Below are positions 42,053 to 50,947 of a stretch of DNA of 64,000 bases, one piece after another. The notes beneath the pieces are model-generated. The model made no database searches, was not told the DNA's origin, and saw nothing but the letters and a program-made list of their open reading frames with translations. The DNA comes from DASXRA01 sp963737425 (GTDB taxonomy: Bacteria; Actinomycetota; Actinomycetes; Mycobacteriales; Jatrophihabitantaceae), in the NCBI GenBank assembly GCA_963737425.1, contig CAVTSX010000008.1:62001-126000 (forward strand). Direction: 5' to 3'. How positions within the stretch are numbered: the first letter of the stretch is position 1; each line of letters starts with the position of its first letter. The position numbers and the translations under genes were made by a program.

Positions 42053-43753
42053 TCAGGCCGACTGTGCCGCCCCGCTCGGCGCATCGAAGGTCAGCGCGGC
42101 CGGCGCGTCGGCCGCCACGATCGGCTTGACCGGGAAGACCGGCGCCACCCGCCGGTAGGGCGCACCGAGCGGTGGGCGGGTGTCGGCCGTGCCGTGATTC
42201 GGCCATAGCGCCATCGCCCGCTCGGCCTGCGCGGTGATCGAGAGGGCGGGGTTGACGCCCAGGTTCGCGGTCAGCGCCGAGCCGTCGACGACGTGCAGTC
42301 CGTCGTAGCCGTACATGCGCAGGTACGGGTCGACGACGCCGGCGCCGGCCGAATCGCCGATCGGGCAGCCGCCGATGAAGTGAGCGGTCATGGGGATGTT
42401 CATCAGGTCGCCCCACGTGCCGCCGGGCGCACCGCCGATGTTGTCAGAAAGCTGGCGGGCGGCGCGGTTGGCCACCGGAATCCACGTCGGATTCGGCTCG
42501 CCCTCGCCCTGGACCGAGGTGAGCCGGCCGTTCTTCTTGCGCAGCACCGTGATCGAGTTGTTCAGCGACTGCATGACAAGCAGGATGATGATCCGCTCCG
42601 ACCAGCGCCGGGGCACCAGCGTGGTCAGGATCAGCTTCGGATTGCGTACCGCCACCTGCAGCCACTGGCGCCACCTGTGCCGGCGTGTGCCGCCGTCGGT
42701 CATCGCGGTCGTGAGCAGGCCCATCGCGTTGCTGCCCTTGCCGTAGCGCACCGGCTCGATATGCGTGTTCTCGTCCGGATGCCACGACGAGGTGATCGCG
42801 ACGCCGTGCGTGTAGTCAGGATTCTTGTCGTTGCTGATCGCACCGAGCAGTGACTCGGAGTTGGTGCGCGTGAGGTGCCCGAGGCGTGGCGAGATGCCGG
42901 GCAGGGTCGTCTCGCGCAGGCGGTGCAGCAGCGTCTGCGTCCCGTACGTTCCGGCGGCGAAGACGACGTGTGGGGCGGTCAGCGTCATGTCGGGCTTGCG
43001 CGACCACTTGCCGGTGCGCACGGCGTCGACGGCATAACCACCGCCGGGCAGCGGCCGTACGTTCGTCACGGTGGTGAGCGGGATGATCTCCGCACCGCCG
43101 TGCTCGGCGAGCGCGAGGTAGTTCTTGACGAGCGTGTTCTTCGCGCCGTAACGGCAACCCGTCATGCAGGAGCCACATTCGATGCACCCCTTGCGCTGCG
43201 GCCCGACGCCGCCGAAGAACGGGTCGTCGGCCTCGACGCCCGGCTCCTTGCGGCCGTCACGTCCGAAGAAGACGCCGACGGGGGTGCGGCGAAAGGTCTC
43301 GCCCTTGCCGAACTGGTCGGCGAGTCGCTGCATCTCGACGTCTGATCGGGTCATGGTCGGATTGGTGACGACGCCGAGCATCTTCTTGGCCTGCGCGTAG
43401 AACGGTGCCAGTTCGTCTCGCCAGTCGGTGATGTGCGCCCACTGCGGGTCGTCGTAGAACGGCTGAGGCGGCTCGTAGAGCGTGTTGGCGTAGTTGAGCG
43501 AGCCGCCGCCCACCCCGGCGCCGGCCAGGATCACGACGTTCTTAAGCACGTGGATGCGCTGGATGCCCTTGAGGCCGAGACGCGGTGCCCACAGAAAGTT
43601 GCGGCTGTCCCAGGACGTCTGGGGCAGCGTGTCGTCGGTGAACCGCTGGCCGGCCTCGAGAACGCCAACCCGGTAACCCTTTTCGGTCAGCCGCAGCGCG
43701 GTGACGCTGCCGCCGAACCCCGAACCGATCACGATTACGTCGAAGTCGGGCAC
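42053..43753 (-). CDS. GMC-type oxidoreductase, cholesterol-oxidase-like
   Basis: A 566-residue flavoprotein. The FAD motif is VIGSGFGGSVTALRL (residues 8-22), and GVGGGSLNYANTL is the GMC signature. A CIECGSCMTGCRYGAKNT segment near residue 190 has four cysteines, as in the ChoD-like (Rv3409c-type) enzymes. The C-terminal FAD segment is HVVDGSALTANLGVNPALSITAQAE. It probably oxidises a hydroxyl group of a sterol or other lipid. It abuts the kinase stop to stop with no space and begins at a GTG. Confidence 0.85.
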   Translation of the reverse strand: MPDFDVIVIGSGFGGSVTALRLTEKGYRVGVLEAGQRFTDDTLPQTSWDSRNFLWAPRLGLKGIQRIHVLKNVVILAGAGVGGGSLNYANTLYEPPQPFYDDPQWAHITDWRDELAPFYAQAKKMLGVVTNPTMTRSDVEMQRLADQFGKGETFRRTPVGVFFGRDGRKEPGVEADDPFFGGVGPQRKGCIECGSCMTGCRYGAKNTLVKNYLALAEHGGAEIIPLTTVTNVRPLPGGGYAVDAVRTGKWSRKPDMTLTAPHVVFAAGTYGTQTLLHRLRETTLPGISPRLGHLTRTNSESLLGAISNDKNPDYTHGVAITSSWHPDENTHIEPVRYGKGSNAMGLLTTAMTDGGTRRHRWRQWLQVAVRNPKLILTTLVPRRWSERIIILLVMQSLNNSITVLRKKNGRLTSVQGEGEPNPTWIPVANRAARQLSDNIGGAPGGTWGDLMNIPMTAHFIGGCPIGDSAGAGVVDPYLRMYGYDGLHVVDGSALTANLGVNPALSITAQAERAMALWPNHGTADTRPPLGAPYRRVAPVFPVKPIVAADAPAALTFDAPSGAAQSA

Positions 43754-43874
43754 TGCGCACTCCTATTGAGCAAGAATCAGTAGCCCGGACACTAGGCCGT
43801 GGCGGCAGGCCTGGTCAACCACGCCGCTGCGGCACCTCGCACTGTTCCCCCTGGGCCAAGATCCGCTATCGCGT

Positions 43875-44906
43875 CTAGTGGCACAGGACGCCGACGCACT
43901 GGGCCCGATTGCCGTTGAGGGCGGCCAGGTTGCCGCCTCCGTCGGTCACGCCGGTCACGTCGTACCCGAGGTCGGCGTTCACGTAGGACCTGTTGCCGGT
44001 GAGGGTCACCATGCCGAGCGTTACCGAGGGCGGAAGTGCGTCACCGCTTCCGCGTGCGGTAATGCCGTCGTCGTACCCGGTTGTCGACGGCTGCGCCCCG
44101 TTGCCCACCAGCGTGTTACCGGAAATGCTGATATGGCCAGCCTTCGGACACGGGTCTTCGCCAGAAGATTTGCACACGACGTCGATGCTGATGCCGGATC
44201 CGGGTGCACCGCTGATTGTATTTCCGGCGACGATCGTCCCGTCCATGATCTGCGGGAAGTTGGGTTGTACGGCGAATCGGGGCTTCAGCATTATGCCGAA
44301 ACTCTGATTCCAGAAGACGTTGTTGCTGACGATCGTCCGGTTCGTTTCCCCAGTATCTCCAGGAATGTAGTTCCCGACCGTCACGCCCGAGTCTTTGCCG
44401 GCAAAGACATTGCGCGTGATGTGGATGTCGCTGCTGCGCTGAACAAGGATCGACGAACTGTTGAAGACCGAACTGCTGAGCGTGCCGCCGTCTTCGAAGT
44501 AGAAGTCGAACCGGGCAGAGTTGATCCTGCTGCTGACCACGGCCATATCGGCGAACGGAACGTCGAAGAACCCGCCATTGATCTTCAAATGCGAGAACGT
44601 TATCTTCGAGCCGAAGGACGCCGAATTGACGCCGGTGACATGCAAAGTGCCATTGCGAATTGTCAGGCTGCTACCGTGCAATAGCATTGCGCCGTCGAAG
44701 GTGTGGCCACGCAGATCGAGCGATTTTGCGCTCTCATCCCAGCGCAGGTTGCAGGTGACGTCGGCGGTAAGCCGATACCCGCCGGGTGCCGAGACAACAT
44801 GAGGACAATCCAGGGGCGTGTTCGTGGCCAACGCCGAGGCCGACGTCGAGGGCGCGAACGCCGCCACCGCAGCCACGACCGCGACCGCCAGATACTTGTA
44901 CCTCAT
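43875..44906 (-). CDS. Secreted right-handed beta-helix protein
   Basis: A 343-residue protein with a Sec signal (MRYKYLAVAVVAAVAAFAPS, cleavage after about ASA). The mature part has short repeated rungs of the parallel beta-helix type: SLTIRNGTLHVTGV, DIHITRNVFAGKDSG, TIVSNNVFWNQS, GTIVAGNTISGAPGSGI, HISISGNTLVGNG, VTLTGNRSYVNAD. Such folds occur in pectate-lyase-like enzymes and surface adhesins; no catalytic signature is evident. It is monocistronic, with a 120-bp gap to the GMC gene. Confidence 0.75.
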   Translation of the reverse strand: MRYKYLAVAVVAAVAAFAPSTSASALATNTPLDCPHVVSAPGGYRLTADVTCNLRWDESAKSLDLRGHTFDGAMLLHGSSLTIRNGTLHVTGVNSASFGSKITFSHLKINGGFFDVPFADMAVVSSRINSARFDFYFEDGGTLSSSVFNSSSILVQRSSDIHITRNVFAGKDSGVTVGNYIPGDTGETNRTIVSNNVFWNQSFGIMLKPRFAVQPNFPQIMDGTIVAGNTISGAPGSGISIDVVCKSSGEDPCPKAGHISISGNTLVGNGAQPSTTGYDDGITARGSGDALPPSVTLGMVTLTGNRSYVNADLGYDVTGVTDGGGNLAALNGNRAQCVGVLCH

Positions 44907-45526
44907 GTCGCTTCCCCCTACTCATTGCCGGTCTGTGTCGTCCGGCGTGTTCGACGCGGTCAAGGCACACCGATTTCGTGCGAATCAGAGCGCAGAGGCG
45001 GCCAGGTCTGACGGGTCAGGCTGCCGCTGGCACGGAACCGACGGAATCGACCATGGCTTGTCACGTTTTGAGCTGGCGCCAACGAATGTGTTGGCATCGA
45101 ACCCGTTTCCGGCAAAAATGCCGGCACCGTCTAGCGCCGAACACCGACGATCCGATCGCCCCATGACTGGCCCCCCGGCAATGGCGCGTACTTGCATCAG
45201 GATACGAGTCGCCACCCGCAGCCAGCCGATCGTGGTCCCGCTTGCCACCCGCTGGCCAGGGCCATAGGTCCTTTTCTCGGGCGTCAACTGGTACAAGGGC
45301 AGCAACACCGGCGAGACCGCCAATGTCGGCCAACTAACTGCAGGACGGCGCGGCACAAGATCATGCAACATTCGCTGAGGCACTCTTCAACGGCGCCGAC
45401 ATCGCCTCGGTGCACTCGATGACGCGCCGTTCAAGCTCGGTGTACGCGTCGCTGTCGCGCAGTTTGTGGGCACTGATGCCGTTCGTGCGAAATCCGTGCC
45501 ATGGCCGATGTCCTTCTCCGGGCAGG
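44907..45526. other. Gene-poor stretch between beta-helix and MFS genes
   Basis: This 620-bp region has no convincing gene. Minus-strand fragments (AGIFAGNGFDANTFVGASS near 45090, and DSDAYTELERRVIECTE near 45430) look protein-like but are in different frames with stops between. It may hold decayed coding sequence and the promoter of the beta-helix gene. No RNA gene or clear repeat was seen. Confidence 0.35.
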
Positions 45527-46804
45527 TTACGACGCCCGCGACGCCACGAGAGCGGACCGCCAGCCCGGCCGCAGTCCCTCGTCGCGGGCAAGCTTGAGCG
45601 CGATCAGCGCCGTGGCCAGAGCCGGAACGGCGCCGCCGACGAACAGGCCCGTCCGGGGCCCGAACTGCTCGTCGATCATTCCCAGCAATGGCCCGCCGAT
45701 GGCACCACTGCCGATGAAGACGAGCAGATAGACGCCCATGACCCGCCCCCGGATCGAGTCGTCGGCGGCAAGCTGCACCGACGAGTTCGCCGAGGTGATG
45801 AAGAGCAAGGTCGCAGCGCCGAGCGCGATCAGCGCCACGCAGAACGTCGATTCGCTCGGCGCCAGCGCGGTGAGCATCTGGATGCCGGCAAGGGCGCCGG
45901 CGATCGTCACCAGCGTGCGGAGCCGGGTCCGCGGCTGTCTGGCCGAGATCAGTGCCCCGCCCAGCGAACCGACCGCGACGATCGAACTGAGCAGCCCGTA
46001 CCCGCCGGCGCCCGAGTGGAACACCGTTTTCGCGTACGCGGCAAGCGTGACCGGCAGGTTGATGGTGAACATGCCGAACACGCCGACCAGCACGGTGGGC
46101 CACAGCACGTGCCCGCGACCCGCGACGTAGCGCAGCCCGTCGCGCAGCCGGCTGCGGTGCGCGGCGGCGAGCGGCGGCGAGTGCAGTTCGCTCTCGCGCA
46201 TCAGCAGCAGCGCCGTCGTGGACGCCGTATACGACAGCGCGTTGATGGTGAACGCATAGCCGGATCCGACTGCGTTGATCATCACGCCGCTGATCGCCGG
46301 GCCGATCAGCGCGCCGATCTGGAACACCGACGCGTTGATGCTGATCGCGTTGCGCAGCTGATCGGGGCCCACCATCTCGTTCACGAATGACTGCCGGGTC
46401 GGGTTTTCGACGGACGTCACCGTCCCGAGGCCGAATGCGATCAGGAAGACGTGCCATACCTGCACCTGGTTCGACAGGGTGAGCACGGCGAGGGCTGCCG
46501 CCATCGCGGCCATACCGACCTGGGCCGCGAGCAGCACGCGGCGTTTCGGATACCGGTCGGCGATCGCTCCGCCGATCAGTCCGAACAGCAGTGTCGGCAG
46601 GAACTGCAACGCGGTGGTGATTCCCACTGCTGTGGCGCTGCCGGTGATGCTCAGGACCAGCCAGTCCTGGGCGATCCGTTGTACCCAGGCGCCGGAGTAG
46701 GAGACGAGCTGGCCGCTCACGAAGAGCCGGAAGTTGCGGCTGCGTAGGGAGCTGAAGATAGACGTTCGGGGATTTTGATCCTCGGGCGGGGAAATCACGA
46801 TCAT
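45527..46804 (-). CDS. Major facilitator superfamily exporter
   Basis: A 425-residue transporter with 12 predicted helices. The EntS/MFS_3-like pattern is clear: FRLFVSGQLVSYSGAWVQRIAQDWLVL at the start, GGAIADRYPKRRVLL (loop 2-3 motif A), NPTRQSFVNEMVGPDQLRNAISIN, and RGRVMGVYLLVFIGSGAIGGPLLG in the C-terminal half. The family exports drugs or siderophores. It is divergent from a LysR regulator, which probably controls it. Confidence 0.9.
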   Translation of the reverse strand: MIVISPPEDQNPRTSIFSSLRSRNFRLFVSGQLVSYSGAWVQRIAQDWLVLSITGSATAVGITTALQFLPTLLFGLIGGAIADRYPKRRVLLAAQVGMAAMAAALAVLTLSNQVQVWHVFLIAFGLGTVTSVENPTRQSFVNEMVGPDQLRNAISINASVFQIGALIGPAISGVMINAVGSGYAFTINALSYTASTTALLLMRESELHSPPLAAAHRSRLRDGLRYVAGRGHVLWPTVLVGVFGMFTINLPVTLAAYAKTVFHSGAGGYGLLSSIVAVGSLGGALISARQPRTRLRTLVTIAGALAGIQMLTALAPSESTFCVALIALGAATLLFITSANSSVQLAADDSIRGRVMGVYLLVFIGSGAIGGPLLGMIDEQFGPRTGLFVGGAVPALATALIALKLARDEGLRPGWRSALVASRAS

Positions 46805-46920
46805 CCCAACTAGTTGCGTGCGGGTTCTTCGTGACTAATCATGGGCATCGACCGATCATTCCCAAAGCGAATTGATCATATTAGTGTTATCGCGTTTGGT
46901 AATGAGGAGGAAGAACGTCC

Positions 46921-47787
46921 GTGTATGACCCGGAGCTGCTGCGAACGTTCCTTGCCGTCGCCCGCTCGCTGAGCTTCACCCAGGCGGCGGAGACGCTCGG
47001 CATTCGGCAACCGACCGTCAGCCAGCACGTTCGCAAGCTGGAATCCGCAGTGGGCCGGGCGCTGTTCATTCGCGATACGCGAAGCGTCAGACTCACCGCC
47101 GACGGCGATGCCATGGCCGGGTTTGCTCGCACGATCCTGGCCGCGCAAGAGCAGGCGACCGGCTACTTCACCGGCTCGGGGCTGCGGGGCCGGTTGCGAT
47201 TCGGCGTCTCGGACGACCTGGCGCTCACGCCGCTGCCGCGGATTCTGCGCGACTTCCGGCAGCTCTACCCTCGCATCGATCTCGAGTTGACGGTCGCGCA
47301 GAGTGGCAGCCTGCACCGGCGTCTCGAGTCCGGCCATCTCGACGTGGCATTCGTCAAGCACGACGCGGGCGACGGACGCGGGCGCCTGGTGCGGCGCGAT
47401 CGCCTTGTGTGGTCGGCCGTTCAGGATGCTCGGCTGGAGCCTGATCGTCCGATGCCGTTGGTGGTCTACCAGGCGCCGAGCCTCTCGCGGTCGCGTGCCG
47501 TCGAGGCGCTCGAACGCGTCGGGCGGGCCTACCGCATCACCTGCACGGTGCGCGGCGTCAACGGCGTCCTTGCCGCTGCGCGCGCCGGCCTCGGCGTCGC
47601 GATCTTCGCGCGGAGCCTCATGCCCGCGGATCTTGTCGAGCTACCGGCCAGCGCCGACCTGCCTGAGCTGGGCGAGATCGACCTCGTACTGCTCACCAGC
47701 CCGCGAGCCGCGACCGAACCCGCCGAGGCGCTCACCGCCGCCATCCTCGGCAGCGGCCACACCGTCAAGCCCAGCACGCCCAGCTGA
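46921..47787 (+). CDS. LysR-family transcriptional regulator
   Basis: A 288-residue LTTR. The helix-turn-helix is at residues 1-60 (LLRTFLAVARSLSFTQAAETLGIRQPTVSQHVRKLE), followed by the linker and two-lobed effector domain (RLRFGVSDDLALTPLPRILRDFRQLYPRIDLEL). The GTG start follows a clear gaggaggaag. The AT-rich divergent region (46850-46910) with attgatcatattagtgttat contains T-N11-A-type LysR boxes. The MFS exporter is the likely target. Confidence 0.9.
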   Translation: MYDPELLRTFLAVARSLSFTQAAETLGIRQPTVSQHVRKLESAVGRALFIRDTRSVRLTADGDAMAGFARTILAAQEQATGYFTGSGLRGRLRFGVSDDLALTPLPRILRDFRQLYPRIDLELTVAQSGSLHRRLESGHLDVAFVKHDAGDGRGRLVRRDRLVWSAVQDARLEPDRPMPLVVYQAPSLSRSRAVEALERVGRAYRITCTVRGVNGVLAAARAGLGVAIFARSLMPADLVELPASADLPELGEIDLVLLTSPRAATEPAEALTAAILGSGHTVKPSTPS

Positions 47788-47814
47788 GCCCAACTGGAAG
47801 TTGACCACAGGGCG

Positions 47815-47935
47815 ATGAGCGCTCGCGCGAAGAGCGATCGCGGCGCGAGCGCAGCGAGCGGCCGGTTGCGAGTGCTCCCGAGCGAAGCGAGTGGAGCGCG
47901 AGTCAGCCGGTGCAGCGATCAGTTAAAGGCTGCGA
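47815..47935. repeat. GAGCG-rich low-complexity junction
   Basis: Between the convergent LysR and pstB genes lie repeated units of the type GAGCGnAGCGAG (gcgcgagcgcagcgagcgg; gagcgaagcgagtggagcg) plus a short direct repeat (cagcgatcag, tgcgatcag). It may fold into hairpins that end transcription. No ORF. Confidence 0.45.
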
Positions 47936-48715
47936 TCAGCCGAAGCGGCCAGATATGTAGTCCTCGGTGCGCTGATCATTCGGGTTGGAGAAGATCTTCT
48001 CGGTGTCGTCCATCTCGACGAGCTGGCCCGGCTTGCCCACCGCAGAGAGGTTGAAGAACGCAGTGCGCTCGGAGACTCGCGCCGCCTGCTGCATGTTGTG
48101 CGTCACGATGACGATCGTGTACTTCTCCTTGAGCGTCTGGATGAGGTCCTCGATCGCCAGCGTCGAGATGGGGTCCAGCGCCGAGCAGGGCTCGTCCATC
48201 AGTAGTACCTGCGGCTCGACGGCGATCGCCCGGGCGATGCACAGCCGCTGCTGCTGCCCACCCGACAGTCCGGCGCCGGGCTTGGCCAGGCGATCCTTGA
48301 CCTCTTCCCAGAGATTCGCGCCGCGCAGCGATTTCTCGACGACGCTGTCCAGGTCCGACCTGCGCAGGCGGCCGCCCTGCAGTTTGAGCCCAGCCACGAC
48401 GTTGTCGTAGATCGACATAGTCGGGAACGGGTTCGGCCGCTGGAACACCATGCCGATCGTGCGCCGGACGTCGACCGGATCGACGTTGTTCGCATAGATG
48501 TCGTCGCCGTCGAGTAACACCTGCCCCTGGACGTGGGCGCCGGCGATCACCTCGTGCAGCCGGTTCAGCGTGCGCAGCACGGTCGACTTGCCACAGCCGG
48601 ACGGGCCGATGAACGCCGTGACCGACCGCGGCGCAATCGTGAAGTTGACGTCGCTGACGGCGAGGAACTTGCCGTAGTAGATGTTGAGGTCCTTGCCGTC
48701 GATGCGCTTGGCCAT
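47936..48715 (-). CDS. pstB: Phosphate ABC transporter ATP-binding protein PstB
   Basis: A 259-residue ATPase. Walker A GPSGCGKST is at residues 37-45; the Q-loop is MVFQRPNPFPTMSIYDNV, the signature LSGGQQQRLCIARAI and Walker B VLLMDEPCSALDP, which together are diagnostic for PstB. It powers high-affinity phosphate uptake. The ATG at 48715 is 14 bp after the pstA stop; the longer frame upstream overlaps pstA and is not used. No phoU gene follows in this window. Confidence 0.95.
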   Translation of the reverse strand: MAKRIDGKDLNIYYGKFLAVSDVNFTIAPRSVTAFIGPSGCGKSTVLRTLNRLHEVIAGAHVQGQVLLDGDDIYANNVDPVDVRRTIGMVFQRPNPFPTMSIYDNVVAGLKLQGGRLRRSDLDSVVEKSLRGANLWEEVKDRLAKPGAGLSGGQQQRLCIARAIAVEPQVLLMDEPCSALDPISTLAIEDLIQTLKEKYTIVIVTHNMQQAARVSERTAFFNLSAVGKPGQLVEMDDTEKIFSNPNDQRTEDYISGRFG

Positions 48716-48729
48716 GTCAAGTGCCTTAT

Positions 48730-49653
48730 CTAGTACTGGAATCGGGTGTAACGCCCGAGGATGCGGGCGATCAGGTTCAGGGCCATGACGATGATGATCA
48801 GGGTGAGCGCAGCACCCCACATGCGGTCGGCGGCGTAGTGGATCGTGGCGGGGTGGCCGTTGACGAGCACGTGGGTGTTGCCGAGGTTGCCGACCTGGTC
48901 GTAGATCATGCCGGGCAGCGATCCCTGGAAGCCGTTGAAGAGGTTGCCGTTGGTGTTCGGCGTGTAGCCGACCAGGATCAGCAGCGGCGCGGTCTCGCCG
49001 GCGACGCGGGCAATACCGAGCACGATACCGGTGATGATGCCGGTCAGTGCGGTCGGCACGACGACGCGCTGGATCGTCTTCCACTTCGGCACGCCGAGTG
49101 CGTATGACGCCTCGCGCAGTTCGTTGGGGACGAGCTTGAGCATCTCCTCGGTGGTGCGCACGATGACCGGGATCATCAGCAGCACCAGCGCGAGTGAGAC
49201 GAGCCAGCCGCTGCGCTGGCCGTGGAACGTCGTGATGAAGACCGCGTAGATGAACAGCGCCGCGACGATCGACGGCACGCCGCTGAGGATGTCGACCATA
49301 AACGTAGTGACCCTGGCCAGTGGGCCGCGGCCGTACTCGACGAGATAGATGCCGACCATGACGGCGATCGGCACCGAGATCAACGAGCACAGGAAGACCT
49401 GTTCGAGGGTGCCCAGGATCGCGTGCCAGGCGCCCCCACCGGGGTCCCGGAAGGTGATCCCGCGCTGGCTCTCAGTGAACCAGCCGTCACGGGTCATCGC
49501 GTGGATGCCCTTGCTGATGACGGTCCAGAGCAGCCACACCAGCGGGATCAGCGCGAGGCAGAAGGCCAGCGTGACCAGCACGGTCGCAACGTTGTTCTTG
49601 ACCTTGCGCATGGTGTGCCCGGGCGCCTTGTGCAGAGCCGTGACAGTGGTCAT
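48730..49653 (-). CDS. pstA: Phosphate ABC transporter permease PstA
   Basis: A 307-residue permease with six helices. The EAA loop is EASYALGVPKWKTIQRVVVPTALTGIITGI, and LGIARVAGETAPLLILVGY is typical of PstA. The N-terminus is TVTALHKAPGHTMRKVKNNVATVLV. The ATG overlaps the pstC stop (ATGA). Confidence 0.94.
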   Translation of the reverse strand: MTTVTALHKAPGHTMRKVKNNVATVLVTLAFCLALIPLVWLLWTVISKGIHAMTRDGWFTESQRGITFRDPGGGAWHAILGTLEQVFLCSLISVPIAVMVGIYLVEYGRGPLARVTTFMVDILSGVPSIVAALFIYAVFITTFHGQRSGWLVSLALVLLMIPVIVRTTEEMLKLVPNELREASYALGVPKWKTIQRVVVPTALTGIITGIVLGIARVAGETAPLLILVGYTPNTNGNLFNGFQGSLPGMIYDQVGNLGNTHVLVNGHPATIHYAADRMWGAALTLIIIVMALNLIARILGRYTRFQY

Positions 49654-50849
49654 TCGGAGAACTCCCTACGCCGGCTGACGACGCTTCGGGCCGCGGCGTT
49701 CACTGCGAAGGTCAGCACGAAGAGTACGAGGCCGGCTGCGATGAATGCTCCGGTCTGCTGGGGGCTGTTGAATTCGGCCGCGTTGTTGGCGATCTTCGAC
49801 GCGAACGTCTCGCCGCCGTTGAAGATCGACCAGGAGAACGGTGAGCCGACGCCGGGTTTCGAGAGAATGAGGGTGATCGCGATCGTCTCGCCAAGTGCGC
49901 GGCCCAGGCCGAGCATCGCCCCGCTGATCACACCGGGACGCCCGTACGGCAGCACCGCGATGCGGATCATCTCCCACTTGGTCGCGCCCAGCGCCCAAGC
50001 CGCCTCGACATGCTGGGCGGGGGTGCGCTCGAACACGTCACGGGCAATCGCGGTGACGATCGGCAGAACCATCAGCGCGAGCACGGCCCCGCCATTGAAG
50101 ATCGTGCCCTGCGAGACGTTCTCGTTCTTGAACAGGGCAAAAGCGCCGATGTGGTAGAAGAACCGCTGCACTGGTTCCAGCTTCGGCGCCAGCACGGTGA
50201 TGCCCCAAATGCCGTAGATGATCGACGGGATCGCAGCCAGCAGGTCGACCACATAGGCCACCGGACGGGACAGCCGCGCCGGTGCGTACTGCGTGATGAA
50301 CAGCGCGATGCCGACCGCGATCGGGACGGCGATCACCATCGCGAGCAGGGAGATGATCACGGTGACCCAGAGCATGTCCAACACGCCGAAGCGCAGGACA
50401 GAGCCGTCGACGCTCCAGTCCCGCGAGAACAAGAAGTTCGACTTGTCATCGGCGATCGCCGGCACGGCCTTCACGATCAAGAACGCAGCGACCAGAGCGA
50501 TAAGGATCACCACGAACGCGCCGGATCCGGCGGCGAAGCCGTAGAACGCGCGATCGCCGATGCGTATCTTCTTGCGCGGCGTGCCCAGCGCGATGGATCC
50601 GGCGCCGGCCACGGGCGGCGCTTCCTCCATCGTGCTCACCGCGAGCGGTTGGGCCGATCCGACGACACGTGCCGGCGCGCCGCTCCCGGCTGTCTCGACG
50701 TCGGGCTGCGCGTCGTCGAGCGGTGGATCGTCGTCCTGACCGCGGTGTCTCGGACCGTCCACCGATTCCCCTCCAACGCTCGGCGGCGAAAGCGGTGCGA
50801 CAGCCTCGTCGGACTGGTCCCGCTCAGTCATCGAATCCCGGTCTGTCAT
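49650..50849 (-). CDS. pstC: Phosphate ABC transporter permease PstC
   Basis: A permease of about 399 residues. A long, polar, disordered N-terminus of about 100 residues (starting MTDRDSMTERDQ, with repeated acidic and Pro stretches) precedes six helices; the EAA loop is EAAWALGATKWEMIRIAVLPYGRPGVISGA and LGLGRALGETIAITLIL is the PstC hallmark. The long acidic tail is unusual; PstC is normally about 300 residues. The true start could be the ATG at 50831. Further upstream the frame enters a hairpin and is not coding. Confidence 0.92.
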   Translation of the reverse strand: MTDRDSMTERDQSDEAVAPLSPPSVGGESVDGPRHRGQDDDPPLDDAQPDVETAGSGAPARVVGSAQPLAVSTMEEAPPVAGAGSIALGTPRKKIRIGDRAFYGFAAGSGAFVVILIALVAAFLIVKAVPAIADDKSNFLFSRDWSVDGSVLRFGVLDMLWVTVIISLLAMVIAVPIAVGIALFITQYAPARLSRPVAYVVDLLAAIPSIIYGIWGITVLAPKLEPVQRFFYHIGAFALFKNENVSQGTIFNGGAVLALMVLPIVTAIARDVFERTPAQHVEAAWALGATKWEMIRIAVLPYGRPGVISGAMLGLGRALGETIAITLILSKPGVGSPFSWSIFNGGETFASKIANNAAEFNSPQQTGAFIAAGLVLFVLTFAVNAAARSVVSRRREFSE

Positions 50850-50866
50850 CTCGGTATCTCTCGTCG

Positions 50867-50925
50867 AACGACGAGTCCCGCCGCGCGCTGCCGGCTGGCC
50901 GGCCCGCCCGGCGGGACTCATCGTT
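50867..50925 (-). terminator. Hairpin between pstS and pstC
   Basis: 17-bp arms (aacgacgagtcccgccg on the plus strand at 50867-50883, its complement at 50909-50925 with one G-U pair in RNA) flank a GC-rich 25-nt loop. It sits 22 bp after the pstS stop and 17 bp before pstC. It probably stabilises pstS mRNA or partly ends transcription, giving more binding protein than transporter. Confidence 0.7.
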
Positions 50926-50947
50926 GAGGTGAATCTGACCGCCTGCC

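Noticed and set aside
45410..46390. Plus-strand frame over the MFS gene
   Set aside because: Arg/Gln/His-rich antisense shadow of a clear transporter gene.
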